DNA of 64,000 bases from Pseudoflavonifractor capillosus (GCF_016902575.1 NZ_JACSNZ010000006.1:1-64000), one strand, 5' to 3'; counted from the first letter of the stretch, positions 25,471 through 35,189 are shown. Notes: a model not told the origin generated them from the sequence alone. Program-made: numbers and translations.

Positions 25471-26661
25471 ATGTCCAAGGAATTGATCCGCCTGAAAGAC
25501 TGCGTCATGGCCTACGACGATGGCGTGGTGCTGGACCACATCAACCTGTATATCAACGATAAAGAGTTCCTCACGCTGCTGGGTCCCAGTGGGTGCGGCA
25601 AGACGACCACGCTTCGAATCATCGGCGGGTTTCTTTCGCCTACCTCCGGGGACGTTTTGTTTGACGGCGTGAGGATTAATCATGTCCCGCCCCACAAGCG
25701 GGAGGTGAACACCGTATTTCAGAAATACGCCCTGTTCCCCCACCTGAATGTGTATGAAAATGTGGCTTTTGGCCTGCGTCTGGGCAAAACTGTCACCAAT
25801 GTGGTGAATGGCAAGTCCACCGCCAAGAAGGTGAAGATCCCGGAAAAGGAGATCCATGAGCGAGTCATGGAGATGCTGGAGATCGTCAACCTCAAGGGCT
25901 TTGAAAAGCGCTCCATCTCCGCCCTCTCCGGTGGTCAGCAGCAGCGTGTTGCCATTGCCCGTGCCCTTGTCAACCAGCCCAAGGTGCTGCTGTTGGATGA
26001 GCCTCTGGGTGCTTTGGACATGCGCCTGCGCAAGGACATGCAAAACGAGTTGAAGCGCATCCAGCAGGAGATGGGCATCACCTTTATCTACGTCACCCAC
26101 GACCAGGAGGAAGCCCTGGCCATGAGCGACACCGTGGTGGTCATGGACGGCGGACGCATCCAGCAGATCGGCACTCCTGAGGACATTTACAACGAGCCTA
26201 AAAACGCCTTTGTGGCCGACTTTATCGGCGAGTCCAACATCCTTGACGGCATTATGCGGGCCGACGAGGTGGTGGAAATCTTCAACCGGAAGTTCCCCTG
26301 CTTGGACAAGGGCTTTGACAAGGACGAGCCTGTGGACGTGGTCATTCGCCCCGAGGACGTGGACATCGTGGCGGAAAACCAGGGCCAACTCAAGGGCACC
26401 GTCACCTCTGTCACCTTCAAAGGTGTCCATTACGACACCATTGTGGACTTCTATGGCTTTAAGTGGCTGATCCAGACTACCGACTTCCATCCCGTGGGTT
26501 CTGTCATCGGCATTCACCTGGATCCCGACGCCATCCACGTGATGAAAAAGAGCGAGTATTCCGGTATGTTCGGTGACTACTCCTCCTACTCTGAGGAGTA
26601 CGAGGAGATCGGTGATGCGGACTATGAGCCCGAGGAGGAGGAGAACGGGCATGAAGAATAA
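25471..26661 (+). CDS. potA: Spermidine/putrescine ABC transporter ATPase
   Basis: Cytosolic ATPase driving polyamine uptake. Walker [10 protein letters not shown] (about 36-44), signature [15 protein letters not shown], Walker [12 protein letters not shown], and a C-terminal TOBE-type domain (about 280-370). Two oddities: a Lys-rich insertion of about 19 residues after FGLRLGK (near 110-130), and a strongly acidic tail at the end (about 370-396). The 3' end overlaps potB by 11 bp. Confidence 0.93.
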   Translation: MSKELIRLKDCVMAYDDGVVLDHINLYINDKEFLTLLGPSGCGKTTTLRIIGGFLSPTSGDVLFDGVRINHVPPHKREVNTVFQKYALFPHLNVYENVAFGLRLGKTVTNVVNGKSTAKKVKIPEKEIHERVMEMLEIVNLKGFEKRSISALSGGQQQRVAIARALVNQPKVLLLDEPLGALDMRLRKDMQNELKRIQQEMGITFIYVTHDQEEALAMSDTVVVMDGGRIQQIGTPEDIYNEPKNAFVADFIGESNILDGIMRADEVVEIFNRKFPCLDKGFDKDEPVDVVIRPEDVDIVAENQGQLKGTVTSVTFKGVHYDTIVDFYGFKWLIQTTDFHPVGSVIGIHLDPDAIHVMKKSEYSGMFGDYSSYSEEYEEIGDADYEPEEEENGHEE

Positions 26662-27505
26662 GCGTTCCCTCCTGGCCATCCCCTATGTGGGCTGGATGGC
26701 TCTGTTTGTGGTGGCCCCCATCATCATGGTGGTGATCTACGCCTTCACCACCGCCGACTTCTCCATCACCGGGGATAACTTCACCCGGATGGGCTTGTTT
26801 ACAGTCATTTTCACCCGCTCCTTTAAGTTGGCCATCATTGCCACCCTGGTATGCCTGCTCATCGGCTATCCCCTGTCCTACGCCATGGCCAAAGAGGGCA
26901 AGGGCTTCCAGCGGGTGGCCATGCTGCTGATTATGCTGCCCATGTGGGTCAACTTCCTGCTGCGCACTTACTCCATGATGTCCATCATGGAGAACAACGG
27001 TCTCATCAATCAGTTTTTTGCCGCCATCGGCCTGTTTGATCTCATCAACAACGTCTTTGGCACCGATATTCATTACTTCAAGATGATCGGTACCCAGGGG
27101 GCCGTGGTGGTGGGCATGGTGTACAACTACCTGCCCTTCATGGTACTACCTATTTACTCCACCCTCATTAAGATGGACAACACCCTGCTGGAAGCCGCCC
27201 AGGATCTGGGCGCTGACACCGCCACGGTGTTCCGCAAGGTGATCCTCCCCCTGTCCCTGCCTGGCATTCTCTCCGGGGTGACCATGGTGTTTGTCCCCTC
27301 GGTGTCCACCTTCGCCATCTCCCGTCTGTTGGGCGGCGGCATCCAGATGCTGCTGGGCGACCTCATCGAGCAGCAGTTCCTGGGTGGTGCTTACAACCCT
27401 CACCTGGGCTCTGCCATCGCTCTGGTGATGATGGTCATTGTAGTGGCCTGTATGTGGATCATGAATCGCTTTGGTGATGGCGAAGAACAGGCGGTGATGT
27501 TATGA
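26651..27505 (+). CDS. potB: Spermidine/putrescine ABC transporter permease
   Basis: A 284-residue membrane permease, about six segments, with the EAAxxLGA-type coupling motif ([25 protein letters not shown]) that docks on PotA. ATG 26651 lies within the last codons of potA; the longer reading in this frame is a shadow of potA. Pairs with PotC to form the channel. Confidence 0.93.
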   Translation: MKNKRSLLAIPYVGWMALFVVAPIIMVVIYAFTTADFSITGDNFTRMGLFTVIFTRSFKLAIIATLVCLLIGYPLSYAMAKEGKGFQRVAMLLIMLPMWVNFLLRTYSMMSIMENNGLINQFFAAIGLFDLINNVFGTDIHYFKMIGTQGAVVVGMVYNYLPFMVLPIYSTLIKMDNTLLEAAQDLGADTATVFRKVILPLSLPGILSGVTMVFVPSVSTFAISRLLGGGIQMLLGDLIEQQFLGGAYNPHLGSAIALVMMVIVVACMWIMNRFGDGEEQAVML

Positions 27506-28389
27506 GTTTGAATAAGAAAAACAGCCTGGGCAACCGCATCTTTATCGGCCTCATTTTCTTCTTCCTCTACGCCCCCATTCTGCTGCTGATCTTCTACTCC
27601 TTTAACGCCGCAGACTCCAGCGTCATTTGGAAGGGCTTTTCTCTGCGCTGGTATGCCAAGCTGTTCCAAAACCAACTGATTATCAAGAGCGTATACAACA
27701 CCCTGTTGGTGTCTGTCCTGGCCACCATCATTGCCACGGTGGTAGGTACCTTCAGCGCCATTGGACTGTACTCCATGCGCCGGAAGTTCCGGGAGCCTCT
27801 GCTCACCGTCAACAACATCCCCATGATGAACGCTGACATCGTCACCGGCGTGGCCATGTGTCTGTTCTTTGTAGCGGTGCTGAGTGGGTGGAACTACTTT
27901 GCCTCCAACTACCGCTTCCTGGTCAACCTCTTTGGTTCCACCTACCGCATCACCTTCCCCCAGCTGTCTCTGGGCTTTGGCACCCTGCTCATTGCCCACA
28001 TCACCTTCAACATTCCCTATGTGATCCTCTCCGTAGCGCCCAAGCTGCGGCAAATGGACAAAAACCTGGTGGATGCCGCCCAGGATCTGGGCTGCACCTG
28101 GTGGCAAGCCTTCTTTAAGGTGATTCTGCCCGAGATCATGCCTGGCATCGTCTCCGGCGCACTCATTGCCTTTACCATGAGTGTGGATGACTTCGTCATC
28201 TCCTACTTCACCGCCGGCAGCGCCACCTCCACTCTGGCCATGCAGATCTACTCCATGACCAAAAAGGGTGTGACACCGGAGATCAACGCCGTGTCCACCA
28301 TCCTCTTTGCGGTGGTGCTGGCGCTGCTCATCATCGTCAACGTCCGGGAGGTCCGGGCGGAAAAAGCCGCTGCCAAGCGGGTTTATTGA
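27502..28389 (+). CDS. potC: Spermidine/putrescine ABC transporter permease
   Basis: A 295-residue permease with about six membrane segments and the coupling motif DAAQDLGCTWWQAFFKVILPEIMPG. It overlaps potB by 4 bp (ATGA). The second channel subunit of the polyamine importer. Confidence 0.93.
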   Translation: MSLNKKNSLGNRIFIGLIFFFLYAPILLLIFYSFNAADSSVIWKGFSLRWYAKLFQNQLIIKSVYNTLLVSVLATIIATVVGTFSAIGLYSMRRKFREPLLTVNNIPMMNADIVTGVAMCLFFVAVLSGWNYFASNYRFLVNLFGSTYRITFPQLSLGFGTLLIAHITFNIPYVILSVAPKLRQMDKNLVDAAQDLGCTWWQAFFKVILPEIMPGIVSGALIAFTMSVDDFVISYFTAGSATSTLAMQIYSMTKKGVTPEINAVSTILFAVVLALLIIVNVREVRAEKAAAKRVY

Positions 28390-28447
28390 GGGACTCACTG
28401 CCCCATGGGGCATGAGCATATATATTATTGTTTGGAGGAATGATCAA

Positions 28448-29569
28448 TTGAAAAAACTCACTGCTTTGACCCTGGCCTGCACCATGGCCGCCGCATTCTG
28501 TCTCACTGCCTGTACGGTGGAGCGCATGGACGACAGCGGCACTTCCGGCAACAATAACTCTGCAGACGGTAAGCGAGTGCTCAACGTGTGTAACTGGGGC
28601 GAGTATATCGACGAGAACCTGATTGCCGAATTTGAGAAGAAGACCGGCATCGATGTCAACTACCAGACTGCTGAGAGCAACGAGTCTCTGTACTCCCTGC
28701 TGAAAACCGGCGGTGCCACCTACGATGTCATCTGCCCCTCCGACTATATGATTTCCCAGCTCATTGAAGAGAACATGCTCCAGGAGCTGAACTACGACAA
28801 CATTCCCAACTATGAGAAGATCGGCGACGAGTTCAAGGGTCTGGCCTTTGACCCGGAGAACAAGTACACTGTCCCCTACACCTGGGGCACCCTGGGTATC
28901 ATCTACAACAAGACCATGGTGGACGGCGAGATCACCAGCTGGTCTTCCATGTACGACGATGCCAACAAGGGCAACGTGCTGCTCATCAACAACTCCCGTG
29001 ACGCCTTCGGCAACGCCCTCATTTACCTGGGCTACTCCGTGAACACCACCAATGAGGACGAGATTCGTCAGGCTTACGACCTCATTGCCGACGCCACCAA
29101 GCGTGGTATCTTCCAGGGTAAGGTCATGGACGAGGTGTTCAACAAGATGGAGCAGGGCAACGCCGCCATTGCCACCTACTACGCTGGTGACTACCTGACC
29201 ATGTACGAGAACAACCCCGACCTGGCCTATGTGCTGCCCGAGGAGGGCGCCAACTGGTTCGTGGATGCCTGGTGCATCCTGAAGAGCGCCCAGAACGTGT
29301 CCGAAGCCGAGGAGTGGATCAACTTCCTGGCCTCCACCGAGGCTTCTCTGGCCAACATGGACTACATCTGGTACGCCTCTCCCAATACCGAGGCCCTGGA
29401 GAAGTACCCCGAGTACTACAAGGAGACCTACGGCGAGGAGCTGGACATGGAGCTGTACAACATTATGGCTCCCTCCACTGAAGTTCTTAAAAAGTGTGAG
29501 AACTACGTGGTGCTCCCCGAGGCCACCCGCACTCTGTACAACGACCTCTGGATTCAGCTGGGACTTTAA
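28448..29569 (+). CDS. potD: Spermidine/putrescine-binding lipoprotein
   Basis: A 373-residue extracellular binding protein of the importer. It starts at TTG 28448, ten bases after GGAGG. A lipobox LTAC puts the lipid-modified Cys at residue 22, followed by a Ser/Asn-rich linker. Binding-protein motifs NWGEYIDENLIAEFEKKTGI and the YDVICPSDYM stretch match PotD. It lies 58 bp after potC; a small GC-rich hairpin is in the gap. Spermidine versus putrescine preference is not decided. Confidence 0.93.
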   Translation: MKKLTALTLACTMAAAFCLTACTVERMDDSGTSGNNNSADGKRVLNVCNWGEYIDENLIAEFEKKTGIDVNYQTAESNESLYSLLKTGGATYDVICPSDYMISQLIEENMLQELNYDNIPNYEKIGDEFKGLAFDPENKYTVPYTWGTLGIIYNKTMVDGEITSWSSMYDDANKGNVLLINNSRDAFGNALIYLGYSVNTTNEDEIRQAYDLIADATKRGIFQGKVMDEVFNKMEQGNAAIATYYAGDYLTMYENNPDLAYVLPEEGANWFVDAWCILKSAQNVSEAEEWINFLASTEASLANMDYIWYASPNTEALEKYPEYYKETYGEELDMELYNIMAPSTEVLKKCENYVVLPEATRTLYNDLWIQLGL

Positions 29570-29582
29570 TTCGGCCTGATTG

Positions 29583-29606
29583 GAGCGGCGCCTGCGGGCG
29601 CCGCTC
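29583..29606 (+). terminator. Terminator of potABCD
   Basis: Ten-bp arms GAGCGGCGCC / GGCGCCGCTC, TGCG loop, then TTTTCTC. Confidence 0.85.
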
Positions 29607-29673
29607 TTTTCTCTTGCCAAGGAAATGAAAATCGGTTACACTGTGTCCAGACACTACAAAGGAGGAACCCCCC

Positions 29674-30066
29674 ATGTCCATTGAAGTTGGCCTGAAGGGC
29701 CGTGCTGAAACTGTTGTCACCCAGGAGAACACCGCCATGTCCATCGGCTCCGGCCTGGTGCCTGTGTTCGCCACCCCCTATATGATTGCCCTGATGGAAA
29801 ACGCCGCCTATACCTCCCTGCTCCCACACCTCAGTGAGGAGGAAGGTTCTGTGGGCACCCACCTCAATGTGGCCCACTCTGCCGCCACCCCCGTGGGAAT
29901 GAAGGTGTGGGCAGAGAGCGTAGTCACCGCCGTGGAGGGCAAGAAGATCACCTTCGAAGTACACGCCTATGATGAGCGGGGCGAGATCGGCTCCGGCACC
30001 CATGAGCGGTTCATCATTAAGCCTGAGAAGTTCCTGGCCAAGGCCCAGAGCAAGTTGGAGGGCTGA
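29674..30066 (+). CDS. FlK-like hotdog thioesterase
   Basis: A 130-residue single-domain hotdog protein resembling fluoroacetyl-CoA thioesterase FlK and its many relatives. Thr in FATPYMIALMENAA, Glu in the same helix and His in NVAHSAATPVG are in the order of the FlK catalytic triad. It probably hydrolyses a small acyl-CoA in the cytosol; fluoroacetate is unlikely to be the real substrate. RBS GGAGGAAC precedes ATG 29674. Stand-alone gene. Confidence 0.75.
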   Translation: MSIEVGLKGRAETVVTQENTAMSIGSGLVPVFATPYMIALMENAAYTSLLPHLSEEEGSVGTHLNVAHSAATPVGMKVWAESVVTAVEGKKITFEVHAYDERGEIGSGTHERFIIKPEKFLAKAQSKLEG

Positions 30067-30073
30067 GATCAGT

Positions 30074-30114
30074 CGGCGCTGCAAAAGGGTTCCCTTTTTG
30101 CAGCGCCGTTTTTT
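30074..30114 (+). terminator. Terminator of the thioesterase gene
   Basis: Sixteen to seventeen-bp arms CGGCGCTGCAAAAGGG / CCCTTTTTGCAGCGCCG followed by six Ts, leading straight into the csoR promoter. Confidence 0.85.
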
Positions 30115-30115
30115 C

Positions 30116-30165
30116 TTGACTTTCTCCTACTTTTATGCTAGGATAACTCTACCCCCCAGGGGGGT
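30116..30165 (+). promoter_or_regulatory. csoR-copA promoter with CsoR operator
   Basis: TTGACT (30116-30121), 17 bp, TAGGAT (30139-30144). A perfect dyad ACCCCCC-A-GGGGGGT (30151-30165) lies at the expected transcription start, the GC-rich form of CsoR operators. CsoR would bind without copper and release when Cu(I) rises, inducing its own gene and copA. Confidence 0.8.
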
Positions 30166-30194
30166 GTTATTGAAAAAATAAGGAGGAATGTGTC

Positions 30195-30455
30195 ATGATG
30201 GCCGATGCCAAAACTGTCACACGACTGTTGAAAACTGCCCGGGGCCAAATCGACGGGATTTTAACCATGATTGAGGAAAACCGATACTGTATGGATATCT
30301 CCCAGCAGCTTTTAGCCGTGGATGCCCTGGTGCGACGGGCCAACAAGGAGGTACTCACCGCCCACCTCAAGCACTGCGTGGAGCAGGCGGACACCCCCCA
30401 GGAGCGGGCAGAAAAGGTGGATGAACTGGTGGCCGCCCTGGGCAAGCTACTGTAA
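30195..30455 (+). CDS. csoR: Copper-sensing repressor CsoR
   Basis: An 86-residue all-helical DUF156 repressor. Cys32, His57 and Cys61 reproduce the Cu(I) ligand set and spacing of M. tuberculosis CsoR (36, 61, 65), which argues for copper rather than nickel or formaldehyde sensing. RBS AGGAGG precedes ATG 30195. The operator palindrome is just upstream and copA 13 bp downstream. Confidence 0.92.
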   Translation: MMADAKTVTRLLKTARGQIDGILTMIEENRYCMDISQQLLAVDALVRRANKEVLTAHLKHCVEQADTPQERAEKVDELVAALGKLL

Positions 30456-30468
30456 CGGAGGTCTCGCC

Positions 30469-32979
30469 ATGAAGCAACGCTTTTCCGTCACCGGCATGAC
30501 CTGTGCCGCCTGTTCCGCCCATGTGGAAAAGGCAGTGAAGGGACTGGAAGGGGTGGAAGATGTACAGGTCAACCTGCTGGGCAACTCCATGTCGGTGACC
30601 TACCAGAACCCTCTCACCCCGGAACAAATCTGTCAGGCGGTGTCCAAGGCCGGATATGGGGCCACGGTAATGGGGGAGAAAGCTGCCCCTGCACCCACTC
30701 CCCAGGGAGATGCGCAAAAGCATCTGAAGGTGCGCTTTGTCTCCTCCCTGGTCTTTCTCCTCCCCCTGTTCTATCTGTCCATGGGGCATATGATGGGCTG
30801 GCCCATCCCCCACGTCTTCCACGGCACGAAAAATGCCATGGTGTACGCTCTCACCCTCTTTTTGCTCACCCTGCCCCCTCTCATCATCAACCGCAGCTAT
30901 TTTGTCAACGGCTTCCGCTCCCTTTGGAACCGTTCCCCCAACATGGACTCTCTCATTGCCGTAGGCAGCTCCGCCGCTGTTCTATACGGCGTGGTGGCTC
31001 TGTACGCCATCGGCTGGGGGCTGGGCCACGGGAACACCGCCCTGGTGGAGCGGTACGCCATGGATCTGTACTTTGAGTCAGCGGCCATGATCGTCACCCT
31101 CATCACTCTGGGTAAGTACCTGGAGGCCCGCTCCAAAGGCAAGACGGGCCAGGCCATTGCCCGGCTCATGGATTTAAGCCCCAAAACTGCCACTGTGCTG
31201 CGAGACGGCCAGGAGGTGACCATCCCCACCCAGGAGGTACAGGTGGGGGATCTGCTCCTTATCCGTCCCGGCTCTTCCCTTCCCGTGGACGGGGTGGTGG
31301 TGCAGGGCGTGTCCAGCGTGGACGAGTCCCCCCTCACCGGGGAGTCCATTCCTGTGGACAAGGGAGAAGGCGACCGGGTGATGTCCGGCTGTCTCAATGG
31401 CGCAGGCATGCTCACTGTCCGGGCCACCCAGGTGGGCCAGGACACCACCCTGTCTCAGATGATCGCTCTGGTGGAAGAGGCCGCCTCCTCCAAAGCCCCC
31501 ATCTCCCGGCTGGCGGACCGTGTGGCGGGCATCTTCGTCCCCGCGGTCATGGGCATTGCCCTGCTCACCGCCCTGCTTTGGCTCTTGAGCGGCCATCCGG
31601 TGGAACAAGCCCTCACCTCCGCCGTGGCTGTGCTGGTGATTTCCTGCCCCTGCGCCTTAGGTCTGGCCACCCCTGTGGCCATCATGGTGGGTACGGGAGT
31701 GGGGGCCCAAAACGGCATTCTCATCAAGTCCGCCCAGGCCCTGGAGCAGCTGGGCAAAGTGACCTGTGTGGTGCTGGACAAAACCGGCACCCTCACCCAG
31801 GGCAAGCCCCAGGTCACAGAGGTATTCCCCTTGGGGCGGCTTACCCAGGAGCAGCTGCTGACCATTGCCGCCAGCCTGGAGCACCCCTCTCAGCACCCTC
31901 TGGGCCAGGCCATTGTGGCCCATGCCCAGGCGCAAAACCTGACGCTCCAGGAGGTGGTGGACTTCCAAGCTGTCCACGGCAAGGGAGTCACGGGAACTCT
32001 CCAGGGTCTCCCCTTCCTGGCTGGCAATAGTGCCATGATGGAGGAAGCCGGGGTAGACCTATCCCCTGTGTCCTCCCGCACCCAAGCCCTTACGGAAAAG
32101 GGCCACACCCCCCTGTACTTCGCCCAGAGCTCTACTCTGCTAGGGGTGATCGGGGTGGCAGACACCGTGAAGCCCACCAGCGCCCAGGCGGTGGCCGAAC
32201 TGCGCAAGCTGGGGCTGGAGGTGGTGATGCTCACCGGCGACCACCCGGTGGTAGCCCAGGCCATTGCCTCGGAGCTGGGCATAGAAAACGTCATTGCCCA
32301 GGTGCTGCCCACCGAAAAGGAGGGACATGTGGCGGCTCTCCAGGCCCAGGGACACCAGGTGGCCATGGTGGGAGACGGCATCAACGATGCCCCCGCTCTG
32401 GCCCGGGCAGAGGTGGGCATTGCCATTGGGGCAGGCTCGGACATCGCCTTGGATTCCGCCGACCTGGTACTGATGAAAAGCGATCTGCTGGATGCGGTCA
32501 CCGCCGTGCGTCTGTCCCGCTCCACCCTGCGCAACATCAAAGAAAATCTGTTCTGGGCCTTCCTGTACAACGCCATCTGCATTCCTGTGGCCGCCGGAGT
32601 GTTCTATCCCCTGTTCCACCTCCAGCTCTCCCCCATGCTGGCCTCGGCAGCCATGAGCCTAAGCTCGGTGTGTGTGGTGAGCAACGCTCTGCGGCTGCGC
32701 CGCTTCCGCCCCACCAAGTCCAATGCCCCCATCGTATGCAACCACACATGCTGTGAATTGAAAGGAGAAGACAATACCATGACTCAAACCATCCACATCC
32801 AGGGCATGATGTGCCCCCACTGCGTCAACCACGTCACCCAGGCCTTGAACGCCATTCCTGGGGTATCCGCCCAGGTAGATCTGGAAAGCGGCACCGCCGT
32901 CGTCACTGGCCAGGTATCCCCCGATACCCTCAAGGCTGCCGTGGAAGGGGCCGGATACCAGGTCTTATCCATTTCTTAA
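30469..32979 (+). CDS. copA: Cu(I)-exporting P1B ATPase with fused CopZ domain
   Basis: An 836-residue copper exporter. N-terminal HMA domain with GMTCAAC (Cys12, Cys15), eight expected membrane segments, CPC in ISCPCALG (about 393), DKTGT (about 436), the HP motif and GDGINDAP (about 634). The final about 66 residues are a second HMA domain (GMMCPHC), normally a separate chaperone CopZ. A linker with three Cys joins them. An in-frame AAAGGAG and ATG inside the gene could make free CopZ too. ATG 30469 has GGAGGTC upstream. An assembly indel that removed a copA stop is an alternative. Confidence 0.92.
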   Translation: MKQRFSVTGMTCAACSAHVEKAVKGLEGVEDVQVNLLGNSMSVTYQNPLTPEQICQAVSKAGYGATVMGEKAAPAPTPQGDAQKHLKVRFVSSLVFLLPLFYLSMGHMMGWPIPHVFHGTKNAMVYALTLFLLTLPPLIINRSYFVNGFRSLWNRSPNMDSLIAVGSSAAVLYGVVALYAIGWGLGHGNTALVERYAMDLYFESAAMIVTLITLGKYLEARSKGKTGQAIARLMDLSPKTATVLRDGQEVTIPTQEVQVGDLLLIRPGSSLPVDGVVVQGVSSVDESPLTGESIPVDKGEGDRVMSGCLNGAGMLTVRATQVGQDTTLSQMIALVEEAASSKAPISRLADRVAGIFVPAVMGIALLTALLWLLSGHPVEQALTSAVAVLVISCPCALGLATPVAIMVGTGVGAQNGILIKSAQALEQLGKVTCVVLDKTGTLTQGKPQVTEVFPLGRLTQEQLLTIAASLEHPSQHPLGQAIVAHAQAQNLTLQEVVDFQAVHGKGVTGTLQGLPFLAGNSAMMEEAGVDLSPVSSRTQALTEKGHTPLYFAQSSTLLGVIGVADTVKPTSAQAVAELRKLGLEVVMLTGDHPVVAQAIASELGIENVIAQVLPTEKEGHVAALQAQGHQVAMVGDGINDAPALARAEVGIAIGAGSDIALDSADLVLMKSDLLDAVTAVRLSRSTLRNIKENLFWAFLYNAICIPVAAGVFYPLFHLQLSPMLASAAMSLSSVCVVSNALRLRRFRPTKSNAPIVCNHTCCELKGEDNTMTQTIHIQGMMCPHCVNHVTQALNAIPGVSAQVDLESGTAVVTGQVSPDTLKAAVEGAGYQVLSIS
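32761..32979 (+). other. copZ: Internal RBS and start for a free CopZ
   Basis: Within copA, AAAGGAG (32761-32767) precedes an in-frame ATG at 32779 by 11 bases. From there 66 residues form a complete HMA domain with GMMCPHC, the size of a typical CopZ. Translation from this site would give the soluble copper chaperone besides the fused form. E. coli copA also makes a free HMA chaperone, but by frameshifting at the other end of the gene. Confidence 0.6.
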
Positions 32980-33060
32980 TAAAAGTATAATCCCTTCTCA
33001 CCTTTCCATTTCTTCGACATTCTGATACACTGTTCCTATCTTCACCAAGGAGGTAGCGAC

Positions 33061-33744
33061 GTGAATCCACGCTTGAAACAAGCCCTGTTGTGGCTTTTCA
33101 CCATGGCGTTGCTGGGGGGCTGTCTCTACGCCCTGTATACCACCGGCTTTTTCCAGACCCTCCACTCCAAGGAGGCCATGGAGGCCTACATTGCCAGCTT
33201 TTCCCCCTGGTCTCACCTGATGTACTTTGCCATTCAGCTGGTGTCTGTGATCATCGCCCCCATCCCCAGCAACATTACCGCCCTGGTGGGCTCTGTGATG
33301 TTCGGGTTTCTCCCCGCCTTTCTTCTCACCTGGGGTGCTGTGGTGCTGGGTTCGGTGATGGTGTTTCTCCTGGCCCGGGTGCTGGGCCAGAAGTTCGTCC
33401 ACCAGTTCGTGGGGGAAAAGGTGTCCGGAAAGTACCTGGAAGTCATTGAACGCAAGCGGGACACCTTTCTCTTTCTGGCCTTTCTCTTCCCCTTCTTTCC
33501 CGACGATCTGCTGTGTATTCTGGCAGGACTCACCGATTTGAGCTGGAAACGCTTTCTTATCCTCTGCCTGGTAGCCCGGCCCTGGGGCCTGCTGGTGGCC
33601 TGCGCCGTAGGCAGCTCTGCCCTTACCATCCCCCCCTGGGCCATGGCTCTCATGGGGATTGCGGGGTTGTCGGTGTTCCTCCTTGCCATGCGGTATGGGG
33701 ACAAGGTGGAGGCAGCCATTCTCCAGCGTATGAAAAAAGACTAA
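33061..33744 (+). CDS. TVP38/TMEM64 family membrane protein
   Basis: A 227-residue integral membrane protein of the TVP38/DedA-like group with about five hydrophobic segments and the family stretch VIIAPIPSNITALVGSVMFGF plus the FPFFPDDLLCILAG motif. GTG start at 33061 after AAGGAGG. The biological role of this group is poorly defined (lipid scrambling or envelope homeostasis suggested for relatives). Not linked to copper except by position. Confidence 0.85.
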   Translation: MNPRLKQALLWLFTMALLGGCLYALYTTGFFQTLHSKEAMEAYIASFSPWSHLMYFAIQLVSVIIAPIPSNITALVGSVMFGFLPAFLLTWGAVVLGSVMVFLLARVLGQKFVHQFVGEKVSGKYLEVIERKRDTFLFLAFLFPFFPDDLLCILAGLTDLSWKRFLILCLVARPWGLLVACAVGSSALTIPPWAMALMGIAGLSVFLLAMRYGDKVEAAILQRMKKD

Positions 33745-33787
33745 AAACTTCCCGTCCGGCGGTTGAATTGCCGGACGGGAAGTTTTT
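33743..33787. terminator. Bidirectional terminator
   Basis: Eighteen-bp arms with A5 and T5 flanks between the convergent TVP38 and lysA genes; usable on both strands. Confidence 0.88.
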
Positions 33788-33788
33788 C

Positions 33789-35045
33789 TCACCAAATCAG
33801 GGTTGCAAAGTAGTCGTCGGGGGTCTCCGCCCGGCGCATCAGCTCCACCGAGCCATCGGGCTTGAGAAGCAATTCCGCCGAGCGCAGCTTGCCGTTGTAC
33901 TGATACCCCATGGCAAAGCCGTGGGCCCCGGTGTCGTGGATGACCAGGATGTCGCCCTTGTCGATCTGGGGCAAATTGCGGTCAATGGCAAACTTGTCGC
34001 TGTTTTCGCACAGGGAGCCTACCACGTCGTAGACATGGTCGCAGGGGGCGTCCTCCTTGCCCAGCACCGTGATGTGGTGATAGGCCCCGTAGATGGCTGG
34101 GCGCATCAGGTTGGCAGCACAGGCGTCCACCCCAATGTACTCCTTGTAGATGTGCTTTTCGTGCACTGCCGTGGTGACCAGGTGGCCGTAGGGGGCCAGC
34201 ATGAAGCGGCCCAGCTCGGTGCACAGGGAGATGTCCCCCATGCCCGCAGGCACCAAGATCTCCTCATAGGCACGCCGCACCCCCTCACCAATGACGGCAA
34301 TGTCATTGGCGGGCTGCTCGGGGCGGTAGGGCACGCCCACGCCGCCGGACAGGTTGAGGAAAGTGATGTGGCAGCCAGTCTCCTGTTGCAGCTCCACCGC
34401 CAGCTCAAAGAGTACCCGGGCCAGGGCGGGATAGTAGTCGTTGGACAGGGTGTTGGAGGCCAGGAAGGCGTGGATGCCAAAGTTCTTGGCTCCCATCTCA
34501 CGGAGGCGGGTGAAAGCCTCTTTCATCTGTTCCTTCGTCATACCGTACTTGGCATCCCCGGGCTTGTCCATGACCTGGAATCCCTCCTTGCTCTCCCCCA
34601 GGGTGAAGGTACCGCCGGGATTGTAGCGGCAGGAAATGGTCTCAGGAACACAGCCCAAGGTGTCGTAGAGGAAGTCCACATGGGTCAGATCGTCCAGATT
34701 GATGATGGCACCCAGCTTGTGGGCATAGCGGAACTCCTCAGCTGGGGTCTCGTTGGAGGAGAACATGATCTCATGCCCCGCAAACCCGCAGCGCTCAGCC
34801 ATCATCAGCTCGGTGAGGGAGGAGCAGTCCACGCCGCACCCCTGGGCGTGGAGCAGCTTCAAAATGCCGGGGGTGGGGGTTGCCTTCACGGCAAAGTATT
34901 CCTTAAAGCCGGGATTCCAGGAAAAGGCCCGGTACAGCTTCTGGGCGTTTTCTTCAATCCCCGCCTGGTCATAGATGTGGAACGGGGTGGGGTAGGTCTC
35001 ACGAATTTCCTTGGCCTGGGCCAGGGTGAGGAACGGCTTTTTCAT
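33789..35045 (-). CDS. lysA: Diaminopimelate decarboxylase
   Basis: PLP enzyme making lysine from meso-diaminopimelate. A 418-residue fold-type III protein with the Schiff-base Lys in YFAVKATPTP (about 53), the GGVG phosphate loop, CTELGR, and the catalytic Cys in GSLCENSD. ATG 35045 after AAAGGAG; the reading to 35072 has no RBS. The sequence is somewhat unlike classical LysA near the N-terminus, so a related D-amino-acid or polyamine-type decarboxylase is a weaker alternative. Confidence 0.85.
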   Translation of the reverse strand: MKKPFLTLAQAKEIRETYPTPFHIYDQAGIEENAQKLYRAFSWNPGFKEYFAVKATPTPGILKLLHAQGCGVDCSSLTELMMAERCGFAGHEIMFSSNETPAEEFRYAHKLGAIINLDDLTHVDFLYDTLGCVPETISCRYNPGGTFTLGESKEGFQVMDKPGDAKYGMTKEQMKEAFTRLREMGAKNFGIHAFLASNTLSNDYYPALARVLFELAVELQQETGCHITFLNLSGGVGVPYRPEQPANDIAVIGEGVRRAYEEILVPAGMGDISLCTELGRFMLAPYGHLVTTAVHEKHIYKEYIGVDACAANLMRPAIYGAYHHITVLGKEDAPCDHVYDVVGSLCENSDKFAIDRNLPQIDKGDILVIHDTGAHGFAMGYQYNGKLRSAELLLKPDGSVELMRRAETPDDYFATLIW

Positions 35046-35110
35046 GGTCTTCTCTCCTTTTATGCGGCGCACGCTCCCCTTTGAACGAGACCGCAGATCT
35101 CATACGCTTT

Positions 35111-35139
35111 ATCATACTAAAAGGATAGAGTCTTGTCAA
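35111..35139 (-). promoter_or_regulatory. lysA promoter
   Basis: TTGACA (35134-35139), 17 bp, TATGAT (35111-35116) on the minus strand. The leader to ATG 35045 is about 60 nt and too short for a lysine riboswitch. Confidence 0.7.
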
Positions 35140-35142
35140 TGA

Positions 35143-35181
35143 AAAATCCCCTGCCACATTTCAAACGTGGCAGGGGATTTT
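35143..35181 (-). terminator. Terminator of uraA
   Basis: Arms AAAATCCCCTGCCAC / GTGGCAGGGGATTTT, followed on the minus strand by a T-run next to the lysA -35 box. Confidence 0.85.
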
Positions 35182-35189
35182 GACAGGGC

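Noticed and set aside
35046-35139. Lysine riboswitch before lysA
   Set aside because: The leader is about 60 nt and has no L-box motifs.
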